DNA of 64,000 bases from positions 744,001 to 808,000 of the forward strand of contig NZ_BLXX01000001.1 of the NCBI RefSeq assembly GCF_014193515.1, read 5' to 3'. Both the position numbers and the translations under genes were made by a program. Of this stretch, positions 18,526 to 27,944 are shown piece by piece. The notes below the pieces were generated by a model that did no database searches, was not told where the DNA came from, and was given only the letters and a program-made list of their open reading frames with translations. The stretch comes from Geomonas silvestris. Its GTDB lineage: Bacteria > Desulfobacterota > Desulfuromonadia > Geobacterales > Geobacteraceae. The first letter of the stretch is position 1; the number at the start of each line of letters is the position of its first letter.

Positions 18526-21500
18526 AGCGCGACCTCCAGGTCGAGGGCGACCTCGTCGAGCACCTTACTCGCCAGCTGGAAATCGAGCGCCTCGAGGGGC
18601 CCCTCGAGCCGCGCGGCGTTTTCGGCCGGCAACTGCGGTTTGAGCTCCTCCCAGACCCCGAGCGCGTTCAGGTTGTCGGCCTTCAACAGGGAGGCGAGCC
18701 TGCGGCAGAGCTCCCCCAACTGTTCCAGGTCGAGCGCCCGGGGTGCCGGCGCGGGCTGCTGCGCCGGGTCCCCCGTACCGATGAGGAGCGCCGAGGCGAA
18801 GAGCTCCTCGAGCCGCGAGTGCAAAAGCTCGAGAGCTCCCGCGCGCTCGGCAGCGTCGCGCCCCAGTAACGGCTCCAGCTCCCGGGCCGCCCGGGCCAGT
18901 TCCAGGGCCCCCAGGTTCCCCGCCACCCCCTTGACGGTGTGCACCAGGCGCCGGGCCCGCGTAAGGTCCTGTTCGGCCAGGGCGGCAGCGATGTCGTCCA
19001 TAAGGCCGAGGTTCTCCTTCCTAAAGCTCTGCAAAAGCTTGCGCAAGAGCGCCGGACTCTCCAGGGTGGCAAGCGCGCGGCGCAGGTCGAGCCCCGGGAG
19101 CCGCTCCGGAAGCCCCCCCGCCGTCTCCTGCGTCCCCGCCCCCGGCAGCGCCGGCTCTGCCGGCAGCTGCGCCGCGGGAATCCAGCGCAAAAGGGTAGCC
19201 ACCAGCTCGTTGATGATGATCGGCTTGGTCACCTGGTCGTTCATCCCCGCCTCGCGGCAGAGCTCGCGCTCCCGCAAAAGCGCGCTCGCCGTCATGGCGA
19301 TCACCGGGAGCTCCGCCCAGGCCGGGTTCTCGCGGATCCGGCGGGTTGCCTCCAGGCCGTCCATGACCGGCATCTGCACGTCCATGAGGACGGCATGGAT
19401 GAGGCTCCCCGGCTCGCTCAGGCGCTCGAGCGCCTCGGCGCCGTTCCCCGCCACAACCACCCGCGCCCCCTGGCGCTCCAAGAGCTCGCAGGCGACCTCC
19501 TGGTTGATCGGGTTGTCCTCCACCAAAAGGATGCACATCCCCCGGCAACCGTCCACCACGGCAGCCCCCGGCGCGAGGCACCTGAGCTGCTCCGCCAGGG
19601 CCAGGCGCTCCTCCTCCGAGGGGGTGGCGAAGCTCGCCACGAAGCTGAAGGCGCTCCCCTGCCCCGCCTCGCTCCCCACCCGGATCACCCCCCCCATGAG
19701 CTCCACGAGCTGGGCGCTGATGCTGAGCCCGAGCCCGGTGCCGCCGTAGCGGCGGGTGGTGGAGGCGTCGGCCTGGCTGAAGGCGCTGAAAAGCCGCTCC
19801 TGCTGTTCGGGGGTCATCCCGATCCCGGTATCGGTCACCGTGAAGCGCAGGGTGCTCCGGCCGGAGCCGCTCGCTAAAAGATCCACGGCAAGCTCCACGA
19901 CCCCTTTCTCGGTAAACTTGATCGCGTTGCTCATGAGGTTCAAGAGGACCTGGCTCAACCTGAGCGAGTCCCCGGAAAGGAACTCCGGCACCTCGGGCCC
20001 GCAGGCGAGGCGCAGCTCGACCGGCTTCTCCTTCACGGTCGCGCTCGCCACCTGGCAGAGCTCCTGGAGCACCGAGGCGAGGCTGAAGGGGGCGCACTCC
20101 AATTCGAGCCTCCCCGCCTCGATCTTCGAGAAGTCGAGGATGTCGTTGATCACCCGCAACAGGAGGTTCGAGGCGCTCTTGGCCTTCTCCAGGTACCCTT
20201 TCTGCGCCGCGCTCAGCTCGGTCTGCTGCAAGAGGTAGAGCATCCCGATGGCGGCGTTGATCGGGGTGCGGATCTCGTGGCTCATGTTGGCGAGGAACTG
20301 GCTCTTCGCCCGGGTAGCGGCCTCCGCGGCCGCGGTCGCCTGACGCAACTGCTCCTCGGCGCGCCGGCGCTCGGTGACGTCCTCCTTCACCGCCACGAAA
20401 TACCGGATCTCGCCCTTTTCCCCCTTAAGCGGGGTGATCGAGGCGGCCTCCCAGTAGAGCTCGCCGTTCTTCTTCTTGTTGCGCAGCTCGCCGCGCCAGA
20501 CCCTGCCGGCGAGGATGGTCTGCCAGAGCTCCCTGAAGAAGTCGTTGTAGTGCCAGCTGCTGCGCACCAGGCTCGCGTTGCGCCCCACCACCTCTTCGGG
20601 GCGGTAGCCGGTCACGGCGGTGAAGTTCGGGTTCACGTACTCGATGACCCCGCGGGGATCGGTGATCATGACGGTAACCGGGATCTGCTCCACGGCGAGC
20701 GAGAGCTTCTGCAGCGACTCCTCGGCCTGTTTTCTCTCGGTGATGTCGCGCAGCGTCTCGATCACCGCAATGACCTCGCCGGCCGCGTTGTGGATGGGTG
20801 CCGCGTCGAAGCACAAGAAGCGCTCCCGGCCATTGAGCTCTCTGAACCACCCCTCGCCGTAGAGCCCCTCCGCGTTCAAAAGCGACCTCCCCCAGACCCC
20901 GTACAGCTCGTCCACCTCGCCCAAGGTCTCGTCCAGGATCAGGTTCGCGAGCACCGGGCGCGCCGCGGGGTAGAACGGGCGCCAGGGCTCGCGGGTCCCC
21001 AGCATCCGCTCGGCCGAGACTCCGGTCAGCTCCTCCAGGGCCCGGTTCCAGATGATGATGCGGTGCTCGCGGTCCAGGACGTAGGTGGCCACCGACGAGT
21101 TCTGGATCAGGTTTTCCCGGAAGGCCTCCTGCTCCAGGGCGGCCCGTTTCTGGCGGTGGACCTCGTGCACCATCCGGTTGAAGGCGGCGGCCAGGGTGCC
21201 GATCTCGTCGTCGCTCGCGATGCGCACCGGCTCGGGCTCCTGCTCCAGCCCGGTGATCGCCTCGACGTGCCGGGTGAAGCGGAAAAGGGGGGCGCTCAAC
21301 TGGCGCATGGCGAAGCGGGTCGCCAGGGCGGTGAAGCAGAGTGCCGAGACGAGCGCTGAGAACAGGTACCACTTCGCCTTGTTAAGCGGCGCGTAGGCCT
21401 CGACCTGGGGGGTGTTCCCCACCAGGATCCAGCCGTTGGTCTTGAGCCTCTTGCAGGAACTGATCAGGGGGACCCCGCGGGTGTTCACGGTCTCGGAGGT

Positions 21501-22223
21501 CCCCTCGAACCCGGCGAGCGCGGCGTCGACCAGCCGGTTTCCCCCCGGTGGCACGTCGTGCTTGAGGATCCGGCTGCGGTCCGGGTGCACCAAAAGGTCC
21601 CGGTTCTGGTTCATGAGGAAAAAGTAGCCGCGCTCCCCGAAGCGGGCCTCGGCCAGCTTCCCCAGGTAGTTGGCCTTCAAGAGGTCGAGCGAGCCGCAGA
21701 GCATCCCGACCAGGTGCCGGTCCTTGGTGTAGATCGGCGCGGTGATCACGATGATGGGGAGCTTGCGCCTAAGCGAGAGGAAGGGCTCGGATATCACCGA
21801 TTTGCGGATTTGAACCGTCTTTTGGAAGTACTCCCGGTAGGACATGTTGCCGCCGTTTATCTGCGGGCGGGGGGGATTGCTGGCGATCACCGTCCCCTGG
21901 GCGTCCAGAAGGAACAGGCCGTTATCAAAGGTCTCCAATTCGTCCGGCTGCAGCCTCAGGTAGCGCTCGGCCTGCACCGGGTCCTGGAAGAGTTCCGGGC
22001 GCACGGTGCCGGCCAGGGCGACCAGCTGGCGCTGGGTCAGCAACAGCTTGCTGTCGATCTCGTCGGCCACCAGGCTCACCAGGCTGTCCTGCTGGCGCGC
22101 CGTGGTGTTCATGAACTGCCGCTCCAGGTACAGGTAGGTGCAAAACACCATGACCGAGAGCACCCCGGCGACCAGGAGGGAGGTCATCACGCTTATTTTG
22201 GTAGTAAGGGTCAGCTTGGGCAT
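18522..22223 (-). CDS. Hybrid sensor histidine kinase: Cache-HAMP-PAS-PAS-HisKA-HATPase-REC-Hpt
   Basis: This protein of about 1,233 aa begins with a helix (residues 8-30), a periplasmic double-Cache-like sensor (about 35-285), a second helix (286-308) and HAMP (about 310-360). Two PAS domains (about 370-490 and 505-620) follow. HisKA has FLANMSHEIRTPINAA (His 649), then an ATPase domain (GTGLGLSIS), a receiver (VEDNPINQEV, MDVQMPVMDG) and an Hpt domain (HTVKGVAGNLGA). The ATG at 22223 places the first helix at the N-terminus; an upstream GTG at 22262 is possible. The downstream GGDEF regulator is coupled by ATGA overlap. Confidence 0.92.
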
Positions 22224-22428
22224 GAAGGACTCGCAGGGGTAGTCCCCCGCCGGCTGCCGCACGGGCGGCCTGGGCAGGGGGCGTTACTGCGGTCCTTATC
22301 GGTTCAGGCGGGAATGTCTTTAATGGGAGATGAGAAAAACGGGGTAAGGGGGAACCTGACAGCGCAGGTGGGCATCAAGCCGCAAGGGGAGCGGACCCAA
22401 GGCGTGGGACCGGGGGGAGCGCCTGCCG

Positions 22429-25400
22429 TCAGGAGGGCTCCCTGGCCCGGATCGCCTCCTTGACCTTGGCGCTCAAGGTCCTGGCGTCGAAGGGCTTCTG
22501 CACGAAGATCACCCCCTGGGAAAGCACCCCGTGGTGGGCGATCATGTCGGCGGTGTAGCCGGACATGTAGACCATGCCGACCGTGGGGCGCAGGGAGCGG
22601 ACCGCGTCGGTGAGCTCGACCCCGTTCATCCCGGGCATGATCACGTCGGTCAACAGGCAGTCGATGCGCTGCTCCGGGCGCCTGCAGAACTCGAGCGCCT
22701 CGGCCGGCGTGGCGGCCACCAGGACGGAGTAGCCGGCGCTCTCGAGCATGAGCCTCGCCATCTGGCGCACGCTCACCTCGTCCTCGACCAGGAGCACCAC
22801 CCCCTCGCCCGAGCTGAGCGCCTCGGCCGCCGGCACCTCGCAGCTCCCCTCGCCGCTCAGGCGCGGGAAGAACAGGGCGAAGGCCGCCCCGCGTCCCGGC
22901 TCGCTGAACACCTCGATGAAGCCGTCGTTTTGCCGCATGATGCCGTACACGGTGGCGAGCCCCAGGCCGGTCCCCTTCCCCACCCCCTTGGTGGTGAAAA
23001 ACGGCTCGAAGATGTGCCCCAGCATCTCGCGGCTCATCCCGACGCCGCAGTCGCTCACGGTGAGCTGCACCCAGTCGCCGGGGCGCGCCTCCGGGTTCGC
23101 CTGGCAGTAAGCGGCGTCCAGGGAGAGGTTGCGGGTCTCCAGGGAGAGGGTCCCGCCGCTGGGCATGGCGTCGCGGGCGTTCACCGCGAGGTTCACCACG
23201 ATCTGGTTGATCTGGGCGGGGTCGATGAGCAGCGGCCAGAGCCCCTCGGGGAGGGTGAGCTTGAGCCGGATGTCTTCTCCGATCAGGCGCAAGAGCGTCT
23301 TATGGGTGCTGCGGATCAGGTCGTTCAGGTCCACCCGGCGCGGCGCGATGATCTCGTTGCGCGAGAAGGCGAGCAGCTGCTGGGTGATGTCGCGCGAGTG
23401 TTCGGCCGCCTTGATGATCTCCCCCAGGTAGTCGTGGAAGGTCTCGCTGCCGATGGCCACCAGCCGGGAGAGTTCGGCGTATCCCAGGATGACGGTCAGG
23501 TTGTTGTTGAAATCGTGGGCCACCCCGCCCGCCAGCCGCCCCACCGCCTCCATCTTCTGGGCCTGGACCAACTGCGCCTCCAAAGAGCGCCTCTCGGTGA
23601 TGTCGCGGTTGAGGCCGATCATGCGCAGCGGGCGCCCCTGCGCGTCGCGCACCACCACCGCGTTCCCCTTGAGGCTCTTCACCTTGCCGTCGGGGTGCAC
23701 CACCCGGAACTCGGTGTCGAACTCGGCGCGCCCCTCGAGCGCTGCGTCCCCCGCAGCCAGGGTGCGCGGCAGGTCCTCGGGGTGCAGGCACTGCATCCAG
23801 GCGGTCCGGGTGCCCTCGAACCCCTCCGGGTCCACCCCGTAGAGCTCGAACATCCGCTCGCTCCAGACCAGGGCACCGCTTACCACATCCAGGTCCCAGA
23901 TCCCGAAGCCGCCGGCGCTGATGGCGAGTTCCATGCGCCGGGAGGCCTCGCGCAACAGTTCGTCGTGATGCTCGCGGTCGCTTATGTCGCGCACCAGCCC
24001 GAGCAGGACGGTCTCGGCGTCGCCCAGCAGGCGCCCCACGCGGATCTCCACCGGGAAGGTCGAGCCGTCCTTGCGCCGCTGCCGGCCGCGCACGGTGCGG
24101 AACTCGCCGGGCTCAAGCCGCCGCCAGTGCCCCAGCGCCTCCTGGTGGTCCAGCTCCATCTCCAGGTCGAAGACGCTCATCCGGAGCAGTTCCTCTCGGC
24201 TGTACCCCAGCGACTCGCAGGCGCGCCGGTTCAGATCGAGGAACCTGCCGTCCAGGGTGTGCAGGAAGAAGGCGTCGCCGGCCTGTTCCACGAGCGTCCT
24301 GAAACGCGCCTCGGAGCTGCGCAGCTCTTCCTCGACCAGCCTGCGGTCCGTGATGTCCCGCACCACCCCGATGACGCCGATCACCCGCCCCTGGGCGCTG
24401 CGCAAAGGCGAGAAGCTCTGCGAGACCCAGCAGGTCCTCCCCTTAAGCTCCGAGTGGAAGGCGAACTCCAGCGACCCGACCCGCTCCCCCTTGAGCACCC
24501 GCTCCAGGTGCCCCAGCACCTCCACGCTCCCCAGGAAGGAACCGACCTCGCGCGGATGCCGCCCCAGCACCTCGACGGCCGCAAGCCCGGTGAAGCGCTC
24601 CAGGTAGGGGTTCCAGACCTGGTAGCGCAGGTCCAGGCCGAACACCACGATCCCCTCTTCGGCGCAGTCGATGATCTGCCGCTGGAACTGGCTCGAGGCG
24701 CGCAGTGCCTCCTCGGAGAGGGTGCGGTGGGTAACGTCGTGCAGAAACCCGTGCCACAGGGTGCTGCCGTCCGGCTCGCGCTGGGGGACCGAGTGCCCCT
24801 CGACCCAGATCACGCCGCGCCGGGGGTGGTTGATGCGGAACTGCTCCTGCCAGGGGTTCAGGGTGCGGGCCGAAAGCGCGACGCTCCGCGTAACCCGGTC
24901 GGCGTCCTCGGAGTGGATCAGGGCGAGGACCGCCTGGGCATCGCGTGTCACCTCGGCGTGTGATACTCCGTAGAGCTTCTCGAGCGCCGGGCTCGCGTAG
25001 AGGAAGCACGAGGAGCCGTCCGGGCGCATCAGGTAGGAGTAGATCACCCCGGGGACGGTGGCCGCCACGCTCGCCAGCTGCTCGCGCAGCGCGAGGCGCT
25101 CGCCCAGGCTCTGGACCGCCTGCTTCTGCTCCGTGATGTCCTGGCAGTAGGCGATGGCGTGACCGTCGTCGAGCAGCACCGCGCGCAAAGAGACCCAGAC
25201 CGGGGAGCCGTCGGCGCGCAAAAGCCTCGTCTCCAGGTCGACCCTTCCCGCCTCGAGGAGCGTACCAAACGTCTCGAGCACCTGGAGCTGTTCCTCCACG
25301 AGGTGCAGCGCCGGAACCCGCATCCCCCTGAGCTCCTCAAGCGGGTAGCCGAGCAGGGCGACCGCGGCGGGGTTGCAATCCACGTAGTTCCCCTGCCGGT

Positions 25401-25875
25401 CCACCACGAAGACCGCGGCGGGGGAGTTCTCGAAGTAGGAGCGGAACTTAAGCTCGCTTTGCCGCAGGGCGAGACCCGCCTTTTCGCGCTCCACGGCGAG
25501 ACGGATCTGGGCCTCGGCCTCGCCGGCACGCAGCTGGGCGCGACGCGCCAGCTCGGTGAGCGCCGAGACCATCAAGCAGGTGACCAGGAACAGGGCCAGG
25601 CCGATCAGGTCGGCGCTGTCGCGAGCCGCGAAACTGCCCAGCGGTTCCATGCTGAAGTACAGGGAGAAGAGTGCGGAGAGGAGGGAGGTAACGAGGCCGC
25701 CGGTGACGCCGCCGTAGAGGACGGCGATCATCACCGCGGGGAAGAAGGTGACGTAGGGTGCCCGGGTGCCAAGCCCACCGAGAAAGGCAAAGCGCAGCAG
25801 CGCGGCCGCGACGAAACAGCCCAAGGCTATCAGGTAGGGGAGCCAGGAACGGCGGGGGATGCTGGGAAAGATCAT
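22429..25875 (-). CDS. Multi-PAS hybrid histidine kinase with N-terminal DUF4118-like membrane domain
   Basis: About 1,148 aa. Three or four closely spaced helices (about residues 8-105, with APYVTFFPAVMIAVLYGG) resemble the DUF4118/KdpD-type membrane module. A series of about five PAS/PAC domains follows, with no periplasmic sensor. HisKA has GGVAHDFNNNLTVILGY, the ATPase has GKGTGLGLATVYGI, and a C-terminal receiver has LLTDVIMPGMNG. Such kinases usually sense redox or small ligands in the cytoplasm. The ATG at 25875 follows AGGTG; TTG at 25887 is an alternative. It is not translationally coupled to its neighbour, and its output is unknown. Confidence 0.88.
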   Translation of the reverse strand: MIFPSIPRRSWLPYLIALGCFVAAALLRFAFLGGLGTRAPYVTFFPAVMIAVLYGGVTGGLVTSLLSALFSLYFSMEPLGSFAARDSADLIGLALFLVTCLMVSALTELARRAQLRAGEAEAQIRLAVEREKAGLALRQSELKFRSYFENSPAAVFVVDRQGNYVDCNPAAVALLGYPLEELRGMRVPALHLVEEQLQVLETFGTLLEAGRVDLETRLLRADGSPVWVSLRAVLLDDGHAIAYCQDITEQKQAVQSLGERLALREQLASVAATVPGVIYSYLMRPDGSSCFLYASPALEKLYGVSHAEVTRDAQAVLALIHSEDADRVTRSVALSARTLNPWQEQFRINHPRRGVIWVEGHSVPQREPDGSTLWHGFLHDVTHRTLSEEALRASSQFQRQIIDCAEEGIVVFGLDLRYQVWNPYLERFTGLAAVEVLGRHPREVGSFLGSVEVLGHLERVLKGERVGSLEFAFHSELKGRTCWVSQSFSPLRSAQGRVIGVIGVVRDITDRRLVEEELRSSEARFRTLVEQAGDAFFLHTLDGRFLDLNRRACESLGYSREELLRMSVFDLEMELDHQEALGHWRRLEPGEFRTVRGRQRRKDGSTFPVEIRVGRLLGDAETVLLGLVRDISDREHHDELLREASRRMELAISAGGFGIWDLDVVSGALVWSERMFELYGVDPEGFEGTRTAWMQCLHPEDLPRTLAAGDAALEGRAEFDTEFRVVHPDGKVKSLKGNAVVVRDAQGRPLRMIGLNRDITERRSLEAQLVQAQKMEAVGRLAGGVAHDFNNNLTVILGYAELSRLVAIGSETFHDYLGEIIKAAEHSRDITQQLLAFSRNEIIAPRRVDLNDLIRSTHKTLLRLIGEDIRLKLTLPEGLWPLLIDPAQINQIVVNLAVNARDAMPSGGTLSLETRNLSLDAAYCQANPEARPGDWVQLTVSDCGVGMSREMLGHIFEPFFTTKGVGKGTGLGLATVYGIMRQNDGFIEVFSEPGRGAAFALFFPRLSGEGSCEVPAAEALSSGEGVVLLVEDEVSVRQMARLMLESAGYSVLVAATPAEALEFCRRPEQRIDCLLTDVIMPGMNGVELTDAVRSLRPTVGMVYMSGYTADMIAHHGVLSQGVIFVQKPFDARTLSAKVKEAIRAREPS

Positions 25876-26620
25876 GGGCACCTGCAAGGGGTCGGCAAAT
25901 TTCTCATTATACTACCAGCCCTTGCAGGAAAGGGAAAGGGATTTCATCCGATAACTAGCTGAAAGCGGGGAGTATTCCCCGACCGACGGGTCGCGAGTCG
26001 GAGCTGTCCCTGCCGCAGCGCCGTGGTCCCCCCTGCGCTGCCGCCACTACCAGCCGGCGGGGCGCAGCGCTCCGCTGTGGGTTACCGCGTGGTGGCGCTG
26101 AGTCAGCTGGCGGCGCCGGTACAGGCTTTTAAGGCGCCTCCCCTGCAGAAAAAGGCCCGCCGCGGCGCCGTTTTCCGGCCCCTGCGCGCACGAGGTGGGG
26201 GAGCAGGGGACCGCGTCGCCCTGCGCAGGGGCTGCCTCCTTGGACTGGACCGGGAAGAGGTAAGGGTGCACGAACGGAAAGACCTTGCTGAAGTGAAACA
26301 GTGCAAACATGGCGTCGCTCCTGGAAAACCGTGCTGAGGATCTGCCAGCACTCTTTTCACGCCGCGTGCCAGCAGCCGGCCCGGGCTAAGGTGCGGAAAA
26401 TGCGTGACAAAGGTCCCTCCCGGCCCGACCGGCGCCCCGAAAACTGCGCAGGGTGCGCACAGAGCCGCTTCAAGGTTTGCACAGCGCGCCAAGGGGCGAC
26501 GTGGCAGCCGGATCGGGAGGTCCGGGTCCGACGGGCGCAGCGGCAAAAAAGAACGGCTCAAGTTTCCCGCGCTGCAACCGAGTCGTAAATTATCTGTTAT
26601 TAATTTACAAAGAGGTTGCC
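25876..26620. other. Long gap upstream of the kinase and the Fe-S protein
   Basis: About 740 bases separate the divergent kinase and ferredoxin genes. The only candidate coding region is a short - strand frame (26047-26310, listed separately). The end nearest 26621 is AT-rich (26585-26610) and probably holds the promoter of the Fe-S gene. No RNA gene is recognised. Confidence 0.4.
26047..26310 (-). CDS. Possible small protein (87 aa), unknown
   Basis: An ATG at 26310 has an excellent ribosome binding site, AGGAG with 7-base spacing. The product begins MFALFHFSKVFPFVHPYLFP, an aromatic-rich start, then becomes Pro/Gln/Arg-rich. A loose sigma-54-like GG-N10-GC element lies about 20 bases upstream (around 26333-26345). 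The second half has poor coding character, and open frames are common in such GC-rich DNA. It could equally be a chance frame. Confidence 0.35.
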   Translation of the reverse strand: MFALFHFSKVFPFVHPYLFPVQSKEAAPAQGDAVPCSPTSCAQGPENGAAAGLFLQGRRLKSLYRRRQLTQRHHAVTHSGALRPAGW

Positions 26621-27919
26621 ATGGACGAGCGGACCCGGACCGCATCCCGGTCCTACCAGCAGCTCATCGAGCGGATCAACCGCTTCCCGCAGGGTGCACC
26701 CGCCTGCGAACTCCTGGAGAGGATCCTGCGCATCCTGTTCAGCGAGCGCGAGGCCGCCCTGGTCGCCCAACTGCCGCTGCGCCCCTTTGCGCCGGCCAAA
26801 GCCGCAGCAGTCTGGCGGGTGAGCGAAACCGAGGCACGGCGCCAGCTCGAGGAACTGGCCGCCCGCGCCATCCTGGTCGATCTGGAGCACGACGGCGACA
26901 CCTGGTATTTCCTTCCCCCCCCGATGGCCGGGTTCTTCGAGTTCTCATTGATGCGGGTGCGCCCGGACCTGGACCAGGAGGCGCTCTCCCGGCTCTTCTT
27001 CGAGTACCTGAACGTGCGGCAGGAGTTCATCGAGGAGCTCTTCGCCCGCGGCGAGACCAAGCTGGGGCGGGTCTTCGTGAACGAGACGGCGCTGGCGCCG
27101 GAACTGACCGCACAGGTGCTTGACTACGAGCGTGCCAGCGAGGTGATCCGCGGCGCGAGCCACATCGCCGTGGGGCTTTGCTACTGCCGCAACAAGATGG
27201 CGCACCTGGGAAGGGGCTGCAGCGCCCCTTTGGACAACTGCATGACCTTCAACAAGGTGGCGCGCTCGCTCATCAAAAACGGCAGCGCGCGGCAGGTGGA
27301 GGCAGCCGAGGGGCTCGACCTATTGCAGCAGGCGCGGCAGCTGAACCTCGTGCAGTGCGGCGACAACGTGCAGCGGGAGGTGAACTTCATCTGCCACTGC
27401 TGCGGCTGCTGCTGCGAGGCGATGCTCGCGCTGCGCCGCCTCGCCATCCCGCACCAGCAGTACAGCACCAACTTCCAGGCCCGGATCGATCCGGCGCGCT
27501 GTAACGGCTGCGGCAACTGCCTTAAGTACTGCCCGGTCGAGGCGATCACGCTTGAAAAGGGGGAGGTTCAGACAGGGGGGAAGGCTGCGGCTCGGCTTTT
27601 TAAGGAGCTTTGCCTGGGGTGCGGGGTATGCGTGGGGAACTGTCCGCGCCGGGCCCTGAGCCTTGAGGCGCGGCCGGAGCGGATCGTGACGCCGGTGAAC
27701 GCGGCGCACCGGGTGGTGTTGATGGCCATCGAGCGCGGTACCTTGCAGCACCTCATCTTCGACAACCAGGCCCTTTTCAGCCACCGCGCCATGGCCGCCA
27801 TCTTCGGGGCGATCCTGAGGCTTGGGCCGGTGCAGCGCCTCATGGCCAGCCGGCAGCTCAAGTCGCGCTTTCTCGAGCGGATCATGCAGGACGTGGAGAT
27901 CACCGACTTTTCGAAATGA
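26621..27919 (+). CDS. 4Fe-4S dicluster protein with N-terminal winged-helix-like region
   Basis: The 432-aa product starts at the ATG with AAAGAGG upstream. Residues about 30-110 look like a winged-helix region (WRVSETEARRQLEELAARAIL). A middle section has GLCYCRNKMAHLGRGCSAP and FICHCCGCCCEAM cysteine groups. Two ferredoxin motifs follow: CNGCGNCLKYCP and CLGCGVCVGNCP. The C-terminus is helical. Related proteins in anaerobes are annotated as 4Fe-4S ferredoxins of unknown partner. The combination suggests a redox-responsive or electron-transfer role; neither is shown. Confidence 0.8.
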   Translation: MDERTRTASRSYQQLIERINRFPQGAPACELLERILRILFSEREAALVAQLPLRPFAPAKAAAVWRVSETEARRQLEELAARAILVDLEHDGDTWYFLPPPMAGFFEFSLMRVRPDLDQEALSRLFFEYLNVRQEFIEELFARGETKLGRVFVNETALAPELTAQVLDYERASEVIRGASHIAVGLCYCRNKMAHLGRGCSAPLDNCMTFNKVARSLIKNGSARQVEAAEGLDLLQQARQLNLVQCGDNVQREVNFICHCCGCCCEAMLALRRLAIPHQQYSTNFQARIDPARCNGCGNCLKYCPVEAITLEKGEVQTGGKAAARLFKELCLGCGVCVGNCPRRALSLEARPERIVTPVNAAHRVVLMAIERGTLQHLIFDNQALFSHRAMAAIFGAILRLGPVQRLMASRQLKSRFLERIMQDVEITDFSK

Positions 27920-27944
27920 GCCGCCAGCGCCGGGGGGCGCGATG

